Assembly: GCF_001648595.1 (NCBI RefSeq)
Contig: NZ_LBAW01000019.1
Location: forward strand, 1-64,000
DNA length: 64,000 nt
DNA from: Legionella bozemanae
Lineage (GTDB): Bacteria; Pseudomonadota; Gammaproteobacteria; Legionellales; Legionellaceae
Direction: 5' to 3'
The stretch's first letter is position 1, and the number at the start of each line of letters is the position of its first letter. Shown here piece by piece: positions 26,211 through 34,781 of this stretch. The notes beneath the pieces are model-generated. The model had not been told where the DNA came from and ran no database searches. It was given only the letters and a program-made list of their open reading frames with translations. Made by a program: the position numbers and the translations under genes.

Positions 26211-26238
26211 AAGCAAGCAATTAAATGCTTGCTTTTTT
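26211..26238 (+). terminator. Rho-independent terminator
   Basis: AAGCAAGCA (26211-26219) and TGCTTGCTT (26226-26234) pair perfectly and are followed by TTTT. It ends the transcript of the helical-repeat pair. Confidence 0.85.
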
Positions 26239-26280
26239 CATATAAGTTATTTTTCTATACTGAAAAATGCATTATATTTT

Positions 26281-26595
26281 TTACAAGCTTGGTAGCGCAT
26301 TAAACTGTTGTATAATTACTTGCTGTTGAGCTGCCTCTTTTTGCTGTTGGGCTGCTGCAATCGAATCATTCATTGCATTAATCGCATTTTCTTGCTCGAC
26401 AACGGCTTCACTGTCTATAGATGTATTTGCATCTACTGGCACATCTGGATAAGCTACTTGCTGTGGATTATACCCAGGAGCATAAGTGTAATGGATTGGT
26501 TCATATGTTGTACCCACTACATAAGCTGATGGTGTACCACATCCTGTTAGTAGAAGTATCATTCCCAAGCTAATAAAACAGGTAACTTTTATCAT
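26281..26595 (-). CDS. Small lipoprotein, unknown
   Basis: A 104-residue protein with a type II signal peptide: MIKVTCFISLGMILLLTGCG has a good lipobox (LLTGC) with Cys19 as the lipid anchor. The mature part is Tyr/Pro-rich (YAPGYNPQQVAYPDVP), then a helix rich in Gln and Ala (AAAQQQKEAAQQQVIIQQF), possibly coiled coil. I do not recognise the family. It stands alone between the effector locus and slt. Confidence 0.7.
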   Translation of the reverse strand: MIKVTCFISLGMILLLTGCGTPSAYVVGTTYEPIHYTYAPGYNPQQVAYPDVPVDANTSIDSEAVVEQENAINAMNDSIAAAQQQKEAAQQQVIIQQFNALPSL

Positions 26596-26761
26596 AAAAA
26601 TCGCCTTTAGGCATACAGGAAATTCAATGTATTGCCTTTTCAGTTAATTTGTCTAATTATAGAACAAAAAGATAATTATTTGATCTATTTCTTGGGGAAA
26701 TACAGCTTGGCTCTTACAGTTGAATCTTATACACATCGCTGAAAAACTAGTCCAGATATTA

Positions 26762-26963
26762 CGGCTTGTCCACTGGATCCAGGAGATCTGCCCTAAAACA
26801 TTGGACCCCGCGGACAAATTCTGAGCGATCCACGCAAAACTTGAACGTAACTTTATGTTTTTAAATGAAATATACTCAACGTTCTACGTACTGCGCTTTA
26901 TGCGCGGGTATGCAGGGGGTAAATTTCGCGTGGATCGCTCAGGAACAAGTCGCGGGGTGTAGG
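26762..26963. repeat. GC-rich palindromic repeat, copy 2, split by a MITE
   Basis: The left part (ACTGGATCCAGGAGATCTGC to CCCCGCGGACAA at 26817) and the right part (ACAAGTCGCGGGGTGT from 26945) together match the intact repeat at 10187-10268. They are separated by the element at 26819-26944. The remainder of the 461-bp gap between 26596 and 27056 contains no gene that I can see. Confidence 0.65.
26819..26944. mobile_element. 126-bp MITE-like element nested in a palindromic repeat
   Basis: TTCTGAGCGATCCACGC (26819-26835) and GCGTGGATCGCTCAGGA (26928-26944) are terminal inverted repeats with one mismatch. ACAA flanks both sides (26814-26817, 26945-26948), and an intact copy of the host repeat has only one ACAA at that place. 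The inside contains TACGTACTGCGCTTTATGCG, a piece of a third repeat family. No coding capacity. Confidence 0.65.
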
Positions 26964-27056
26964 GCCGGGATGTGATCTAAGAGGCAGCAGCTTACAGCTG
27001 GATCCATTGGAGTACATTCTAATAAAACCCTGGTTGCAAGCGTCCAGGATATAAAT

Positions 27057-28841
27057 CTATAGTGGCTCCAGAAAATTTTCTAGATTGGGCTTTTGACCCA
27101 AACGGTATTGATAAACCATATAGAAAGCCATAATGTTTTTTAAGTAGTTACGTGTTTCTTGCCAGGGAAGGGTCTCTATCCATACATCAATTTCTTTAGG
27201 GGGGTGCGTTTTTAACCAATAAACTACCTGTTTTGGTCCTGCATTGTATGCTGCAGCGATAAGTATGGGATGATTATCGAATCGTTTTGCAAGTTGTTTT
27301 AAATAAGCAACTCCGATATTGATGTTCTTTTGCGACAAGAACAATTGCTTTTGATCATTATAAGGAATCTTATCGGTTTGTGAGACTACTCTTGCTGTAT
27401 AAGGCATGACTTGCATTAAACCTCGAGCTCCCACAGAAGAAGTTGCGTCGTCTCTGAATCCGCTTTCCTGACGAATGATGGCGTAAATAAATTCTGGAGC
27501 AACCGCATATTTTTTAGAATAAAGCGAGACGCTGTCTTTATATGCCAAGGGAAATCTTAATGAAAGTTGATTATTTAGAGTCTCATTATTGCTTAAATAA
27601 ACTGATTTACCATGCCATTGTAATTTCTGATCTATCCAATAGACCAAAGCACTTGCCTCGTCTTTAGGCAATTCACTGATGAAATCATTGAGCAGCCGTG
27701 AGGCTTGCAGCGTTTGCTTGGTCATGTAAAGTGTTTGGATTTGATCAATGAAAGCCTGATAGGGTTTCAATACATCCAGATTTGTTGTAGGAGTTTCATT
27801 GGCAAAACTGGGCTTTTTATTGAGATGAAGGCTTGCAAGAAACCCATAATACTGTCTATTTTTTGCCAGAGATTCATAAAGTGCTTGTGCGTCTGCTTTA
27901 TTCCCTTGCGCTTCTAAAGAACGTGCTAACCAATATTGCCAACAGGGTTCATCTTTATGTTTTGAATCATTAATTAATGCGGTGACTTGTGCCCAGTTTT
28001 TTCGTTTTAAAGCAAAGCGTATTTGCCAATCCAATAACACATCATTGTAGTATTGTGACTTTACTTTGGTGAACCACTCTAACGCATCTTCATGATTGCG
28101 CATGGCTTTATAAAGAGCTACATGAGCTAAAAAAGCTTGCTGTTGTGCTTGGCTCAGTATTTTGGTGGTTTTGCTTTGCTGCCATAACTTAAGCGCTTTA
28201 TCCATATTAATTGAAACCATACGCTTCAGGCCGTAAAGATAGATGTCATCGTTTAATTCACCCGGGTTTAGCTTGCTGATATTCCCAGGATTTTGATAAA
28301 CAGCATTTAAAGCATTCAGCTCTAATGGATGAGGTTTTTTGTATTTCGTCAACAAATAGCGGGCTAATTGAATATTGCGTCGCTCTAAAGCAAGGGCGAT
28401 TCGTTGAGTAATTAAGTTTTGATCAAAATTATTATCTTTCAAAAGCAAGTCAAACAAACTGTTGCAGGAGGGGGGTCTTGAATCACCACTTAGCCATAGT
28501 GGAATGGATGCTTTTAATGCTTCTTGTTGCTTTCCTGTATTGTAATTTGCAATTTGCTCATAACACACGAGATTGAGATCATTAGAAGATTGATAATATT
28601 GGCTAAAACGAGTCCAATCCTTGCTTTTTGCTAATTCATACAGCCATTTTTCGCGTAATTTGGTCGATAAAGGAGTGGTTCCGCTAATGAACTCCAAGAA
28701 TGGTGGACTGGGTGTCGCAGTAGGTAAGTTTTGACTAAAAGACAAATAGTTATTAAAACGTTCCATATATTGTTCTCCCGAAAGGGCGAAGCAAGTCTGG
28801 AAATTAATAAATGCACATAAGAAGAAAATAAATTTTTTCAT
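27057..28841 (-). CDS. slt: Soluble lytic murein transglycosylase
   Basis: A 594-residue periplasmic muramidase with a signal peptide (MKKFIFFLCAFINFQTCFA). The long superhelical U/L domain (about 30-430) is followed by the SLT domain with the catalytic Glu in IIRQESGFRDDATSSVGARG, then GLMQVMPYTARVV and AAYNAGPKQVVYWL. It cleaves peptidoglycan strands to 1,6-anhydro products. Length is close to the E. coli Slt70 precursor. It starts 12 bases after the rpe stop and is probably co-transcribed with it. Confidence 0.93.
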   Translation of the reverse strand: MKKFIFFLCAFINFQTCFALSGEQYMERFNNYLSFSQNLPTATPSPPFLEFISGTTPLSTKLREKWLYELAKSKDWTRFSQYYQSSNDLNLVCYEQIANYNTGKQQEALKASIPLWLSGDSRPPSCNSLFDLLLKDNNFDQNLITQRIALALERRNIQLARYLLTKYKKPHPLELNALNAVYQNPGNISKLNPGELNDDIYLYGLKRMVSINMDKALKLWQQSKTTKILSQAQQQAFLAHVALYKAMRNHEDALEWFTKVKSQYYNDVLLDWQIRFALKRKNWAQVTALINDSKHKDEPCWQYWLARSLEAQGNKADAQALYESLAKNRQYYGFLASLHLNKKPSFANETPTTNLDVLKPYQAFIDQIQTLYMTKQTLQASRLLNDFISELPKDEASALVYWIDQKLQWHGKSVYLSNNETLNNQLSLRFPLAYKDSVSLYSKKYAVAPEFIYAIIRQESGFRDDATSSVGARGLMQVMPYTARVVSQTDKIPYNDQKQLFLSQKNINIGVAYLKQLAKRFDNHPILIAAAYNAGPKQVVYWLKTHPPKEIDVWIETLPWQETRNYLKNIMAFYMVYQYRLGQKPNLENFLEPL

Positions 28842-28853
28842 AACTTTTCTTAA

Positions 28854-29516
28854 TTAATGTTCTTTGATGGTTGCTAATTGTCTCCGCATGGCATCAATTG
28901 TTTCTTTGTAATTTTTACTATTGAATACGGCAGCACCAGCCACAAATTGGTTTGCACCAGCACGTGCCAAAGTAGCAATATTATCTATGGTCACACCACC
29001 ATCGACACAAAGGTCGAGTTGGGGATAGAGTTTGCGGACTTGGGGTATTTTATCAATAATTTCAGTGATAATTTTTTGTCCTCCAAATCCGGGATTTACA
29101 GTCATGATTAGGACAAAGTCGAGTTTATGAGCACACCAGGTTAATACTTCAATTGGTGTGGCCGGATTTAATACAAGACCCGCTTCACACCCTAAATCTT
29201 TGATGAGTTTTAAACTGCGGTCCACATGTATGGTGGCATCGGGATGAATACTAATTCGCTTTGCTCCTGCTTTTGCGAATGCTTCAATCAGTGTATCAAC
29301 TGGATTGATCATGAGATGAACATCAATAGGGAGCTTCGGAAAACGTTTGCGTAAGGCCTCACAGAAAGCAGGGCCAAACGTTAAATTGGGTACATAATGA
29401 TTATCCATAACATCAAAATGAATATAATCTGCTCCTGCATTCATAACGGATTCTACTTCATCACCTAGACAAGTAAGATCTGCAGATAAAATTGAGGGTA
29501 AAATATGATAAGTCAT
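28854..29516 (-). CDS. rpe: Ribulose-phosphate 3-epimerase
   Basis: A 220-residue TIM-barrel enzyme that interconverts ribulose-5-phosphate and xylulose-5-phosphate. The family signatures HFDVMDNHYVPNLTFGP (near 34) and VLIMTVNPGFGGQ (near 131) are intact, as is LCVDGGVT with the catalytic Asp. It is the first gene of a two-gene unit with slt. Its usual partner gph is not found next to it. Confidence 0.96.
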   Translation of the reverse strand: MTYHILPSILSADLTCLGDEVESVMNAGADYIHFDVMDNHYVPNLTFGPAFCEALRKRFPKLPIDVHLMINPVDTLIEAFAKAGAKRISIHPDATIHVDRSLKLIKDLGCEAGLVLNPATPIEVLTWCAHKLDFVLIMTVNPGFGGQKIITEIIDKIPQVRKLYPQLDLCVDGGVTIDNIATLARAGANQFVAGAAVFNSKNYKETIDAMRRQLATIKEH

Positions 29517-29747
29517 ACAGTAATTTTTAAATTTGGATAAGTAGGTATATCATATGCTGTCTTGAAAAAACATTCTACGATGTTAAGCAAAGAGTATGGT
29601 ATTTAATTGTTTTTAACACGCTGAAGCGGATGTCTCGCTGGGTTCTTGCATCTTGAGAATTTGGTCAAAATATGAGACAATATGTTTCTATTTCTGCTCT
29701 TGTAATTTTGAAACTTATCTCAAGATAATGGGGATTGTTTACCTCTG

Positions 29748-29850
29748 CTAGCTTAAGCTAAAATGGTCTGATTTCGAGAACCGACGCATAGCATACACGT
29801 AGTATGTGAGCATAGCAGCACAGAAAATTAGGCCAGTTTGGCCAAGATAG
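29748..29850. repeat. Degenerate ~110-bp dispersed repeat, copy 2
   Basis: Inverted relative to the copy at 12171-12283. It contains the palindrome GCATACACGTAGTATG and ends GGCCAGTTTGGCCAAGATAG. Parts of the family's central core also resemble the AACCAATGTATG region near 58825. The rest of the 391-bp gap from 29517 to 29907 shows no gene. Confidence 0.45.
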
Positions 29851-29907
29851 TGGCAATGGAAACAGATCCGGAGAAATTACAGAGACCTGCTTTGTAGGGA
29901 GAATAAT

Positions 29908-30174
29908 ATGAGTCAAAACTGGCCTACCAGAGACAAAGATTTACAAACCGCCCGTGTGATTATGGAAGAATACGCTAGTGAGCGTGAGAGTGATACGTTA
30001 GGTCTTTTTGAAATTGTTGTCGATCAAGCGGAAAAAAAAATGAGTTTCCGTTTATCTGGATGGGTTGTCATTTTAGCAAAACATTTTAATTCAACGTATG
30101 GCGTGAGCCAGGGTGATTTTATAACAAGGCAAGTCATTACACGTTGCCTGACCCAAGGACACACATTACATTAA
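29908..30174 (+). CDS. Small hypothetical protein
   Basis: An 88-residue soluble protein that I do not recognise. GGGAG lies eight bases before the ATG, which supports translation. It is a compact mix of charged N-terminal helix (QTARVIMEEYASERESDT) and an aliphatic core (FRLSGWVVILAKHF). There is no signal peptide or membrane segment. It stands alone, followed by two perfect palindromes. Confidence 0.6.
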   Translation: MSQNWPTRDKDLQTARVIMEEYASERESDTLGLFEIVVDQAEKKMSFRLSGWVVILAKHFNSTYGVSQGDFITRQVITRCLTQGHTLH

Positions 30175-30241
30175 ATCTTGATCTCAAATGTAATCACTTA
30201 AGTCCTCTATAGTAATATTTATTCGAACGATTTGATTTTTT

Positions 30242-30273
30242 GCTTGTTGTGAGAAAATTTTCTCACAACAAGC
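30242..30273. repeat. Perfect 32-bp palindrome
   Basis: The arm GCTTGTTGTGAGAAAA is followed at once by its exact reverse complement, with no loop. It lies between convergent genes. A bidirectional terminator or a protein-binding dyad are both possible. A partial copy, AAATTTTCTCACAAC, occurs near 58860. Confidence 0.7.
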
Positions 30274-30275
30274 GC

Positions 30276-30297
30276 TAAATACAGTGCACTGTATTTA
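30276..30297. repeat. Perfect 22-bp palindrome
   Basis: The arm TAAATACAGTG is followed by its exact reverse complement. It begins only two bases after the 32-bp palindrome ends. The form is that of a strong operator for a dimeric regulator, but no adjacent gene start uses it. Confidence 0.65.
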
Positions 30298-30330
30298 ACC
30301 TCCCTGATTTTGTTCTTTCCTTATACACGC

Positions 30331-31068
30331 TTAGAATTGATACAGATATTTATTATAATTTTGTTTGAACTCATCGGAATTTTGATATTGGATCAGGGCT
30401 TGGTTTAGCTTTGTTAATAAGTCAGCATTAGCAGGGCTAACAGCTATCCCATAACCATAACCATACATATAGCGTGGGCCGATTAATCTAAATGTGTTTG
30501 CTGAATTGGATGCCCAGTAAGTCGCTGTTGGGTTATCCAGTAGAATAATATCTACATTTCCTCCACTTAAAGCTGCAAGTTGCTCTTGAATGCCGGCATA
30601 GTACTTAACATTAGGATTCTTTACTCCCATCTCTCTAAGCTGGTCAAAAAATACGGTGCCTTCTTCCAATCCTATTTTTTTAGTATTTAAGAGGTCCAGA
30701 CTAAACGGTTCTTTTGTATTAGATGCTCTTTCTAAAAATCGGGAGAAGCTTTGCAGATAGGGTAGGCTGAAATTGACTATTTTTGTGCGTTCGCTAGTAA
30801 TGGTTATCGAGCTGACTGCAACATCTATTTTTTGGTTAACAACTGCATCGAGTAATTGATTGAAGCGCATCACATGAAAGGTACAGGTTCTATTTAGGAT
30901 TTTGCATAAACTGTTCATCATATCAACATCAAAACCAAAGACCTGATTATGATTTCCTTGCATGACGAACGGAGGATCAAAACTTTCGATCCCTACATTT
31001 AAGGGTTCACCTTGAGCGAAAAGTGAAGAAGTGAAACAAATAAATGCAGTCAGAATTAATCGGATCAT
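30331..31068 (-). CDS. Amino-acid-type periplasmic substrate-binding protein
   Basis: A 245-residue family 3 solute-binding protein with a signal peptide (MIRLILTAFICFTSSLFA). EPLNVGIESFDPPFVM, GFDVDMMNSLCKILNRTC and DVAVSSITITSERTKIVNFS are standard for polar amino acid binding proteins. I use the ATG at 31068 because the only upstream option is a TTG that would put charged residues before the signal peptide. No ABC permease or ATPase gene is adjacent. The specific ligand cannot be told. Confidence 0.87.
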   Translation of the reverse strand: MIRLILTAFICFTSSLFAQGEPLNVGIESFDPPFVMQGNHNQVFGFDVDMMNSLCKILNRTCTFHVMRFNQLLDAVVNQKIDVAVSSITITSERTKIVNFSLPYLQSFSRFLERASNTKEPFSLDLLNTKKIGLEEGTVFFDQLREMGVKNPNVKYYAGIQEQLAALSGGNVDIILLDNPTATYWASNSANTFRLIGPRYMYGYGYGIAVSPANADLLTKLNQALIQYQNSDEFKQNYNKYLYQF

Positions 31069-31133
31069 TTTATATTTATGCAATTGTTATTGATTTTTAT
31101 AGATCATATTATAACGAGAGTATTCATTTTGGA

Positions 31134-33887
31134 ATGAAAAAAAGAAAATTTATGCAAATCGAAATCCCTGAGTTATTGCAATCAAAAGCCTGGTTTATTG
31201 AAAAGCATTTGTCCGATTTGCAGCATCCCTTGCATGAAAGTGTTATCAAATTACTCCTTATTAGTGATTATGCATGCAGGCAGATTCAATTATTAAAAGC
31301 ATTGCTCATGGAAGATCACTGCTGTTCTTTGATGGCACGAGAAGATTATTTTCGTATTTTGAAAAATGTGTCATTTATTTTGCCGCAAGCAGCTTATTGG
31401 CGTGCGTTACGTCATTTTCGCAATACGCATTTTTTGCGGTTATTGCTTCTTGAAATAGCAGGCATTGCCAATACGGAGCAGATCCTGCGTGCATGGTCTG
31501 ATTGTGCTGATGCGCTGATTTTGCATGCACTTGCTTATTGTAAACAAGGATTGTCCTCACGTTATGGTATTCCGCGTGATGCAGAGGGAAATGAGGTAGA
31601 GTTATTTACTCTGGCCATGGGAAAACTAGGAGGCCGAGAGTTGAATTACTCTTCCGATATTGATCTTATTTTTGCTTACACCGTTGTAGGAGAAACTGAC
31701 GGCGAAGAACGCATCGATAATCAGCACTATTTCAGTAGATTAGTGCAGCAATTTGTGCAGACCCTACAAAATATAACCCTGGACGGGTTTGTATTTCGCG
31801 TAGATTTACGATTGCGACCTAATGGTGACAGTGGTCCGCTGGTTTCAAGCTTGGCAGCCATGGAAACTTATTACCAGGAACAAGGTCGTGATTGGGAACG
31901 CTATGCTATGGTTAAGGCTCGGGTCATTGCGGAAAAGGTGGATGAGATACAGCTATGGTTTCAGCAATTGATTGTACCTTTTGTATATCGACGTTATGTC
32001 GATTTTAGTGTCATTGAATCGCTGCGTAGCATGAAGGCCATGATAGAGCGCGAGGTGCAAATAAATCCCCGTTTGGATGATATCAAGCGAGGTAAAGGCG
32101 GAATCAGGGAAGTGGAATTTGTCATTCAGAATTTTCAGTTAATTCGTGGGGGACGTTTGCCGCAATTACAAGAGCAAAATGCCTTGTCTGCCCTTGCTGT
32201 TTTAAAACATGAAAAATTATTACCGCATACTGATGCTTTAAAACAGGCTTATCTTTTTTTACGCAAATTCGAAAACACACTCCAGAGTTTAAATGATCAG
32301 CAGACTCACTCTTTGCCAGAAGATCCTGTGAAGCAGGAACAAATTATTTTGGCTATGGGGTATTTTTCCTGGGATGATTTAATTAACAGATTGCATAAAT
32401 ATCAACGGATTATCAGTTATGCTTTTCACTCTGTGCTTGGCAAAGTCAAAGATTACGAAGATGAGAAAAGATTACTCACGAATCAGTTAGCTAGCCTTTG
32501 GCAAGGACATGTTGAAACCACGATGGCAATTAATTTGTTGGCCAGCTTAGGTTTTGCGAATGCTCCTCATTGCTATCAGATGATTCATTCCTTTCGCCAT
32601 AGTCCGCGTTGTCGACGTTTAACACAAGGCGCACGAATGCGTTTGGACCGATTCATGGTGATGTTGCTTGCTGAGCTGACTCACGTTGAAAAAACGGATG
32701 AAGTTTTATTACATGTGATGCATTTGCTCGAAAATATTGTGGGGCGTAGTGCTTATCTTGCTTTATTAACTGAGAATCCGCAGGTTTTAACTGAATTATT
32801 ATTTTGGTTCGCTCAAAGCCCATTTATTACTTCTTTGCTGGTAAACCAACCCTTTTTATTGGAAGTATTGCTGGATCAGGGGCAGGAATGGCGACCTCAG
32901 TCGCTGCATCAATTACAAAGACTATTGATGGAAAAATTAGCGCATCACCATGATGTTGAAGTGCAAGAGGAAATATTACGTCAATTTAAGCTAACCAACT
33001 GGTTAATGGCTGCTCGTGCAGAACTTTATGGATTCTGCAATGCGGTGCGTATTGGACAATTTTTGTCGGATGTGGCTCAAGTCATTGTAAGCCAGGTTTT
33101 AATCATTGCCAGCGAACAATTATGTTCGCGGTATCCAGAAATGGAACAAGTCAAATCACACTTTGCAATCATTGCTTATGGAAAGTTGGGTAGCCGCGAA
33201 ATGAATTACGCTTCTGATTTGGATTTGGTGTTCTTACATTCGGCAAAAATATCAGAAGAAGCATTAATTACTCGTTTAACTCAAAAAATTTTGCATATGC
33301 TGACTACTCGTTCCCAATCTGGAGTGCTTTATACGGTAGATACCCGTCTTAGACCTTCGGGAGCAGCGGGATTATTGGTGAGTCATGTTGATGCTTTTGT
33401 TGAATATCAGAAAAATCAGGCATGGACGTGGGAGCATCAGGCTTTGTTGAAAGCACGTATTTTGACGGGAAATGCAAGAATTAGGCATGCTTTTTTGCAA
33501 TTGAAAAAATCGGTAGTGTTATTGGGACGAGATAAACCCACCTTGTTGCAGGAAGTATTGGCGATGCGAGCCAAAATGGAACAACATCAAGATCGAAATC
33601 CCATTTCTGGTGGTTTGTTAGATTTGGAATTTTTAGTACAGTATTTAATACTTCATTTAGGGGACCCCTCCTTAGCTCGATATACAAATACATTAAGCCA
33701 ACTCCATCATTTGTTTTTAGCAGGGGTTTTAAATAAAGAATATTACTCTTTTTTAAAGAAAGCATACAAAAAACACCATCAGTTATTGCATCAAAATTTA
33801 TTGCGCCCAGGTATTGTGAATAATAGAAGCATGCAGGAGGAGATAGTGAAGGTGTGCAAAGAACTATTTAATAAAACTTTTGCATAA
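31134..33887 (+). CDS. glnE: Glutamine synthetase adenylyltransferase/deadenylase
   Basis: A 917-residue bifunctional enzyme that adenylylates and deadenylylates glutamine synthetase in response to PII. Two nucleotidyltransferase domains are visible: GKLGGRELNYSSDIDLIFAY in the N-terminal half (deadenylylase) and YGKLGSREMNYASDLDLVFL in the C-terminal half (adenylylase). VDLRLRPNGDSGPL and VDTRLRPSGAAGLL each follow. I use the ATG at 31134, since earlier in-frame starts run into the divergent binding-protein gene; 31152 is also possible. Length is near the usual ~945 residues. Confidence 0.93.
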   Translation: MKKRKFMQIEIPELLQSKAWFIEKHLSDLQHPLHESVIKLLLISDYACRQIQLLKALLMEDHCCSLMAREDYFRILKNVSFILPQAAYWRALRHFRNTHFLRLLLLEIAGIANTEQILRAWSDCADALILHALAYCKQGLSSRYGIPRDAEGNEVELFTLAMGKLGGRELNYSSDIDLIFAYTVVGETDGEERIDNQHYFSRLVQQFVQTLQNITLDGFVFRVDLRLRPNGDSGPLVSSLAAMETYYQEQGRDWERYAMVKARVIAEKVDEIQLWFQQLIVPFVYRRYVDFSVIESLRSMKAMIEREVQINPRLDDIKRGKGGIREVEFVIQNFQLIRGGRLPQLQEQNALSALAVLKHEKLLPHTDALKQAYLFLRKFENTLQSLNDQQTHSLPEDPVKQEQIILAMGYFSWDDLINRLHKYQRIISYAFHSVLGKVKDYEDEKRLLTNQLASLWQGHVETTMAINLLASLGFANAPHCYQMIHSFRHSPRCRRLTQGARMRLDRFMVMLLAELTHVEKTDEVLLHVMHLLENIVGRSAYLALLTENPQVLTELLFWFAQSPFITSLLVNQPFLLEVLLDQGQEWRPQSLHQLQRLLMEKLAHHHDVEVQEEILRQFKLTNWLMAARAELYGFCNAVRIGQFLSDVAQVIVSQVLIIASEQLCSRYPEMEQVKSHFAIIAYGKLGSREMNYASDLDLVFLHSAKISEEALITRLTQKILHMLTTRSQSGVLYTVDTRLRPSGAAGLLVSHVDAFVEYQKNQAWTWEHQALLKARILTGNARIRHAFLQLKKSVVLLGRDKPTLLQEVLAMRAKMEQHQDRNPISGGLLDLEFLVQYLILHLGDPSLARYTNTLSQLHHLFLAGVLNKEYYSFLKKAYKKHHQLLHQNLLRPGIVNNRSMQEEIVKVCKELFNKTFA

Positions 33888-34057
33888 CCATGTTTCTGGT
33901 TTTCATACACGAGCGATTGGATGCTGTGCATAAGCACGGCAAGTAGGAAAAAAAGAGTTTTTTATGTTCAAAAATTAGATGCAGTTCCCTAAGAAAGATA
34001 GATACTTAATTTAGTTGTATACTTTATAAATAAATTAATCACGGATGGAGCTCGATC

Positions 34058-34471
34058 ATGAACAGAATAGGAGTCTGTGCATTTTTACTCAGCGTACATT
34101 ACAGTGCATTTGCAGGTTTTGCCGATGTAGTTCCAACGAAACCGTCTAATTATGGACCTGGTAAAATCCAATCCAGTGAAGCAAAAAATTATGCTAATCA
34201 ATTGGTTGTCGCTTGCGGACGGGCAAGTAATCCAATAAACAGACTTAATGGAATAAACATCGGCGAGCCAGGCCTTGATGGTATGGTGGGTGCTGATCTT
34301 ATAATGATTCTTCCCCAAAGCATTCCAAGTTCAAACTACTATGGCAAACTGTTGTGTGTATCAGGGGTCGTCAAAATGATGCCCGTGAATAATTCACCTC
34401 CTGTCCCTACAATTACCGTTGGCTCTGAGAAAGATATCGATATCTTACCTAATCAAGAACCGACTTGGTAA
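34058..34471 (+). CDS. Small secreted protein, unknown
   Basis: A 137-residue protein with a signal peptide (MNRIGVCAFLLSVHYSAFA). The mature part has two cysteines and no recognised domain (TKPSNYGPGKIQSSEAKNYA, then GLDGMVGADLIMILPQS). GGAG precedes the ATG by about ten bases. It stands alone. The gap from 34472 to 34781 that follows holds a MITE and otherwise nothing I can name. Confidence 0.62.
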   Translation: MNRIGVCAFLLSVHYSAFAGFADVVPTKPSNYGPGKIQSSEAKNYANQLVVACGRASNPINRLNGINIGEPGLDGMVGADLIMILPQSIPSSNYYGKLLCVSGVVKMMPVNNSPPVPTITVGSEKDIDILPNQEPTW

Positions 34472-34644
34472 GAGATGGACAAAGAGATGGTTCTTTTACC
34501 TTAGAATAAAATGGAACGATTACGAGTTTCGCCTGTCATTTATTTGGTAACTGTTCAGAGAGTATGTTTGAATCTTGGGGAACGGTTGGATTTAAGCGCA
34601 GGTTGCGCCAAATGCAGTCGTTCGGTGAATGGGGCGTGAACGCT

Positions 34645-34768
34645 CAATGGCATCAACTTAAGGTAGCCTGGGTGAAGGTCCGAAGGACCGAAACCCGGGT
34701 TTCACTTCGTTTCACCCAGGCTACAGTATATCCGTGAGAGTTAGGTATGCTTAAGTTGACGCCATTAC
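34645..34768. mobile_element. 124-bp MITE with 9-bp target duplication
   Basis: CAATGGCATCAACTTAAG (34645-34662) and CTTAAGTTGACGCCATTAC (34750-34768) are terminal inverted repeats. GTGAACGCT occurs directly on both sides (34636-34644 and 34769-34777), a perfect 9-bp target duplication. The inside is a palindrome built on GTAGCCTGGGTGAA/TTTCACCCAGGCTAC. No coding capacity, so it must be moved by a transposase in trans. It lies four bases from the rimO stop. Confidence 0.8.
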
Positions 34769-34781
34769 GTGAACGCTTACT

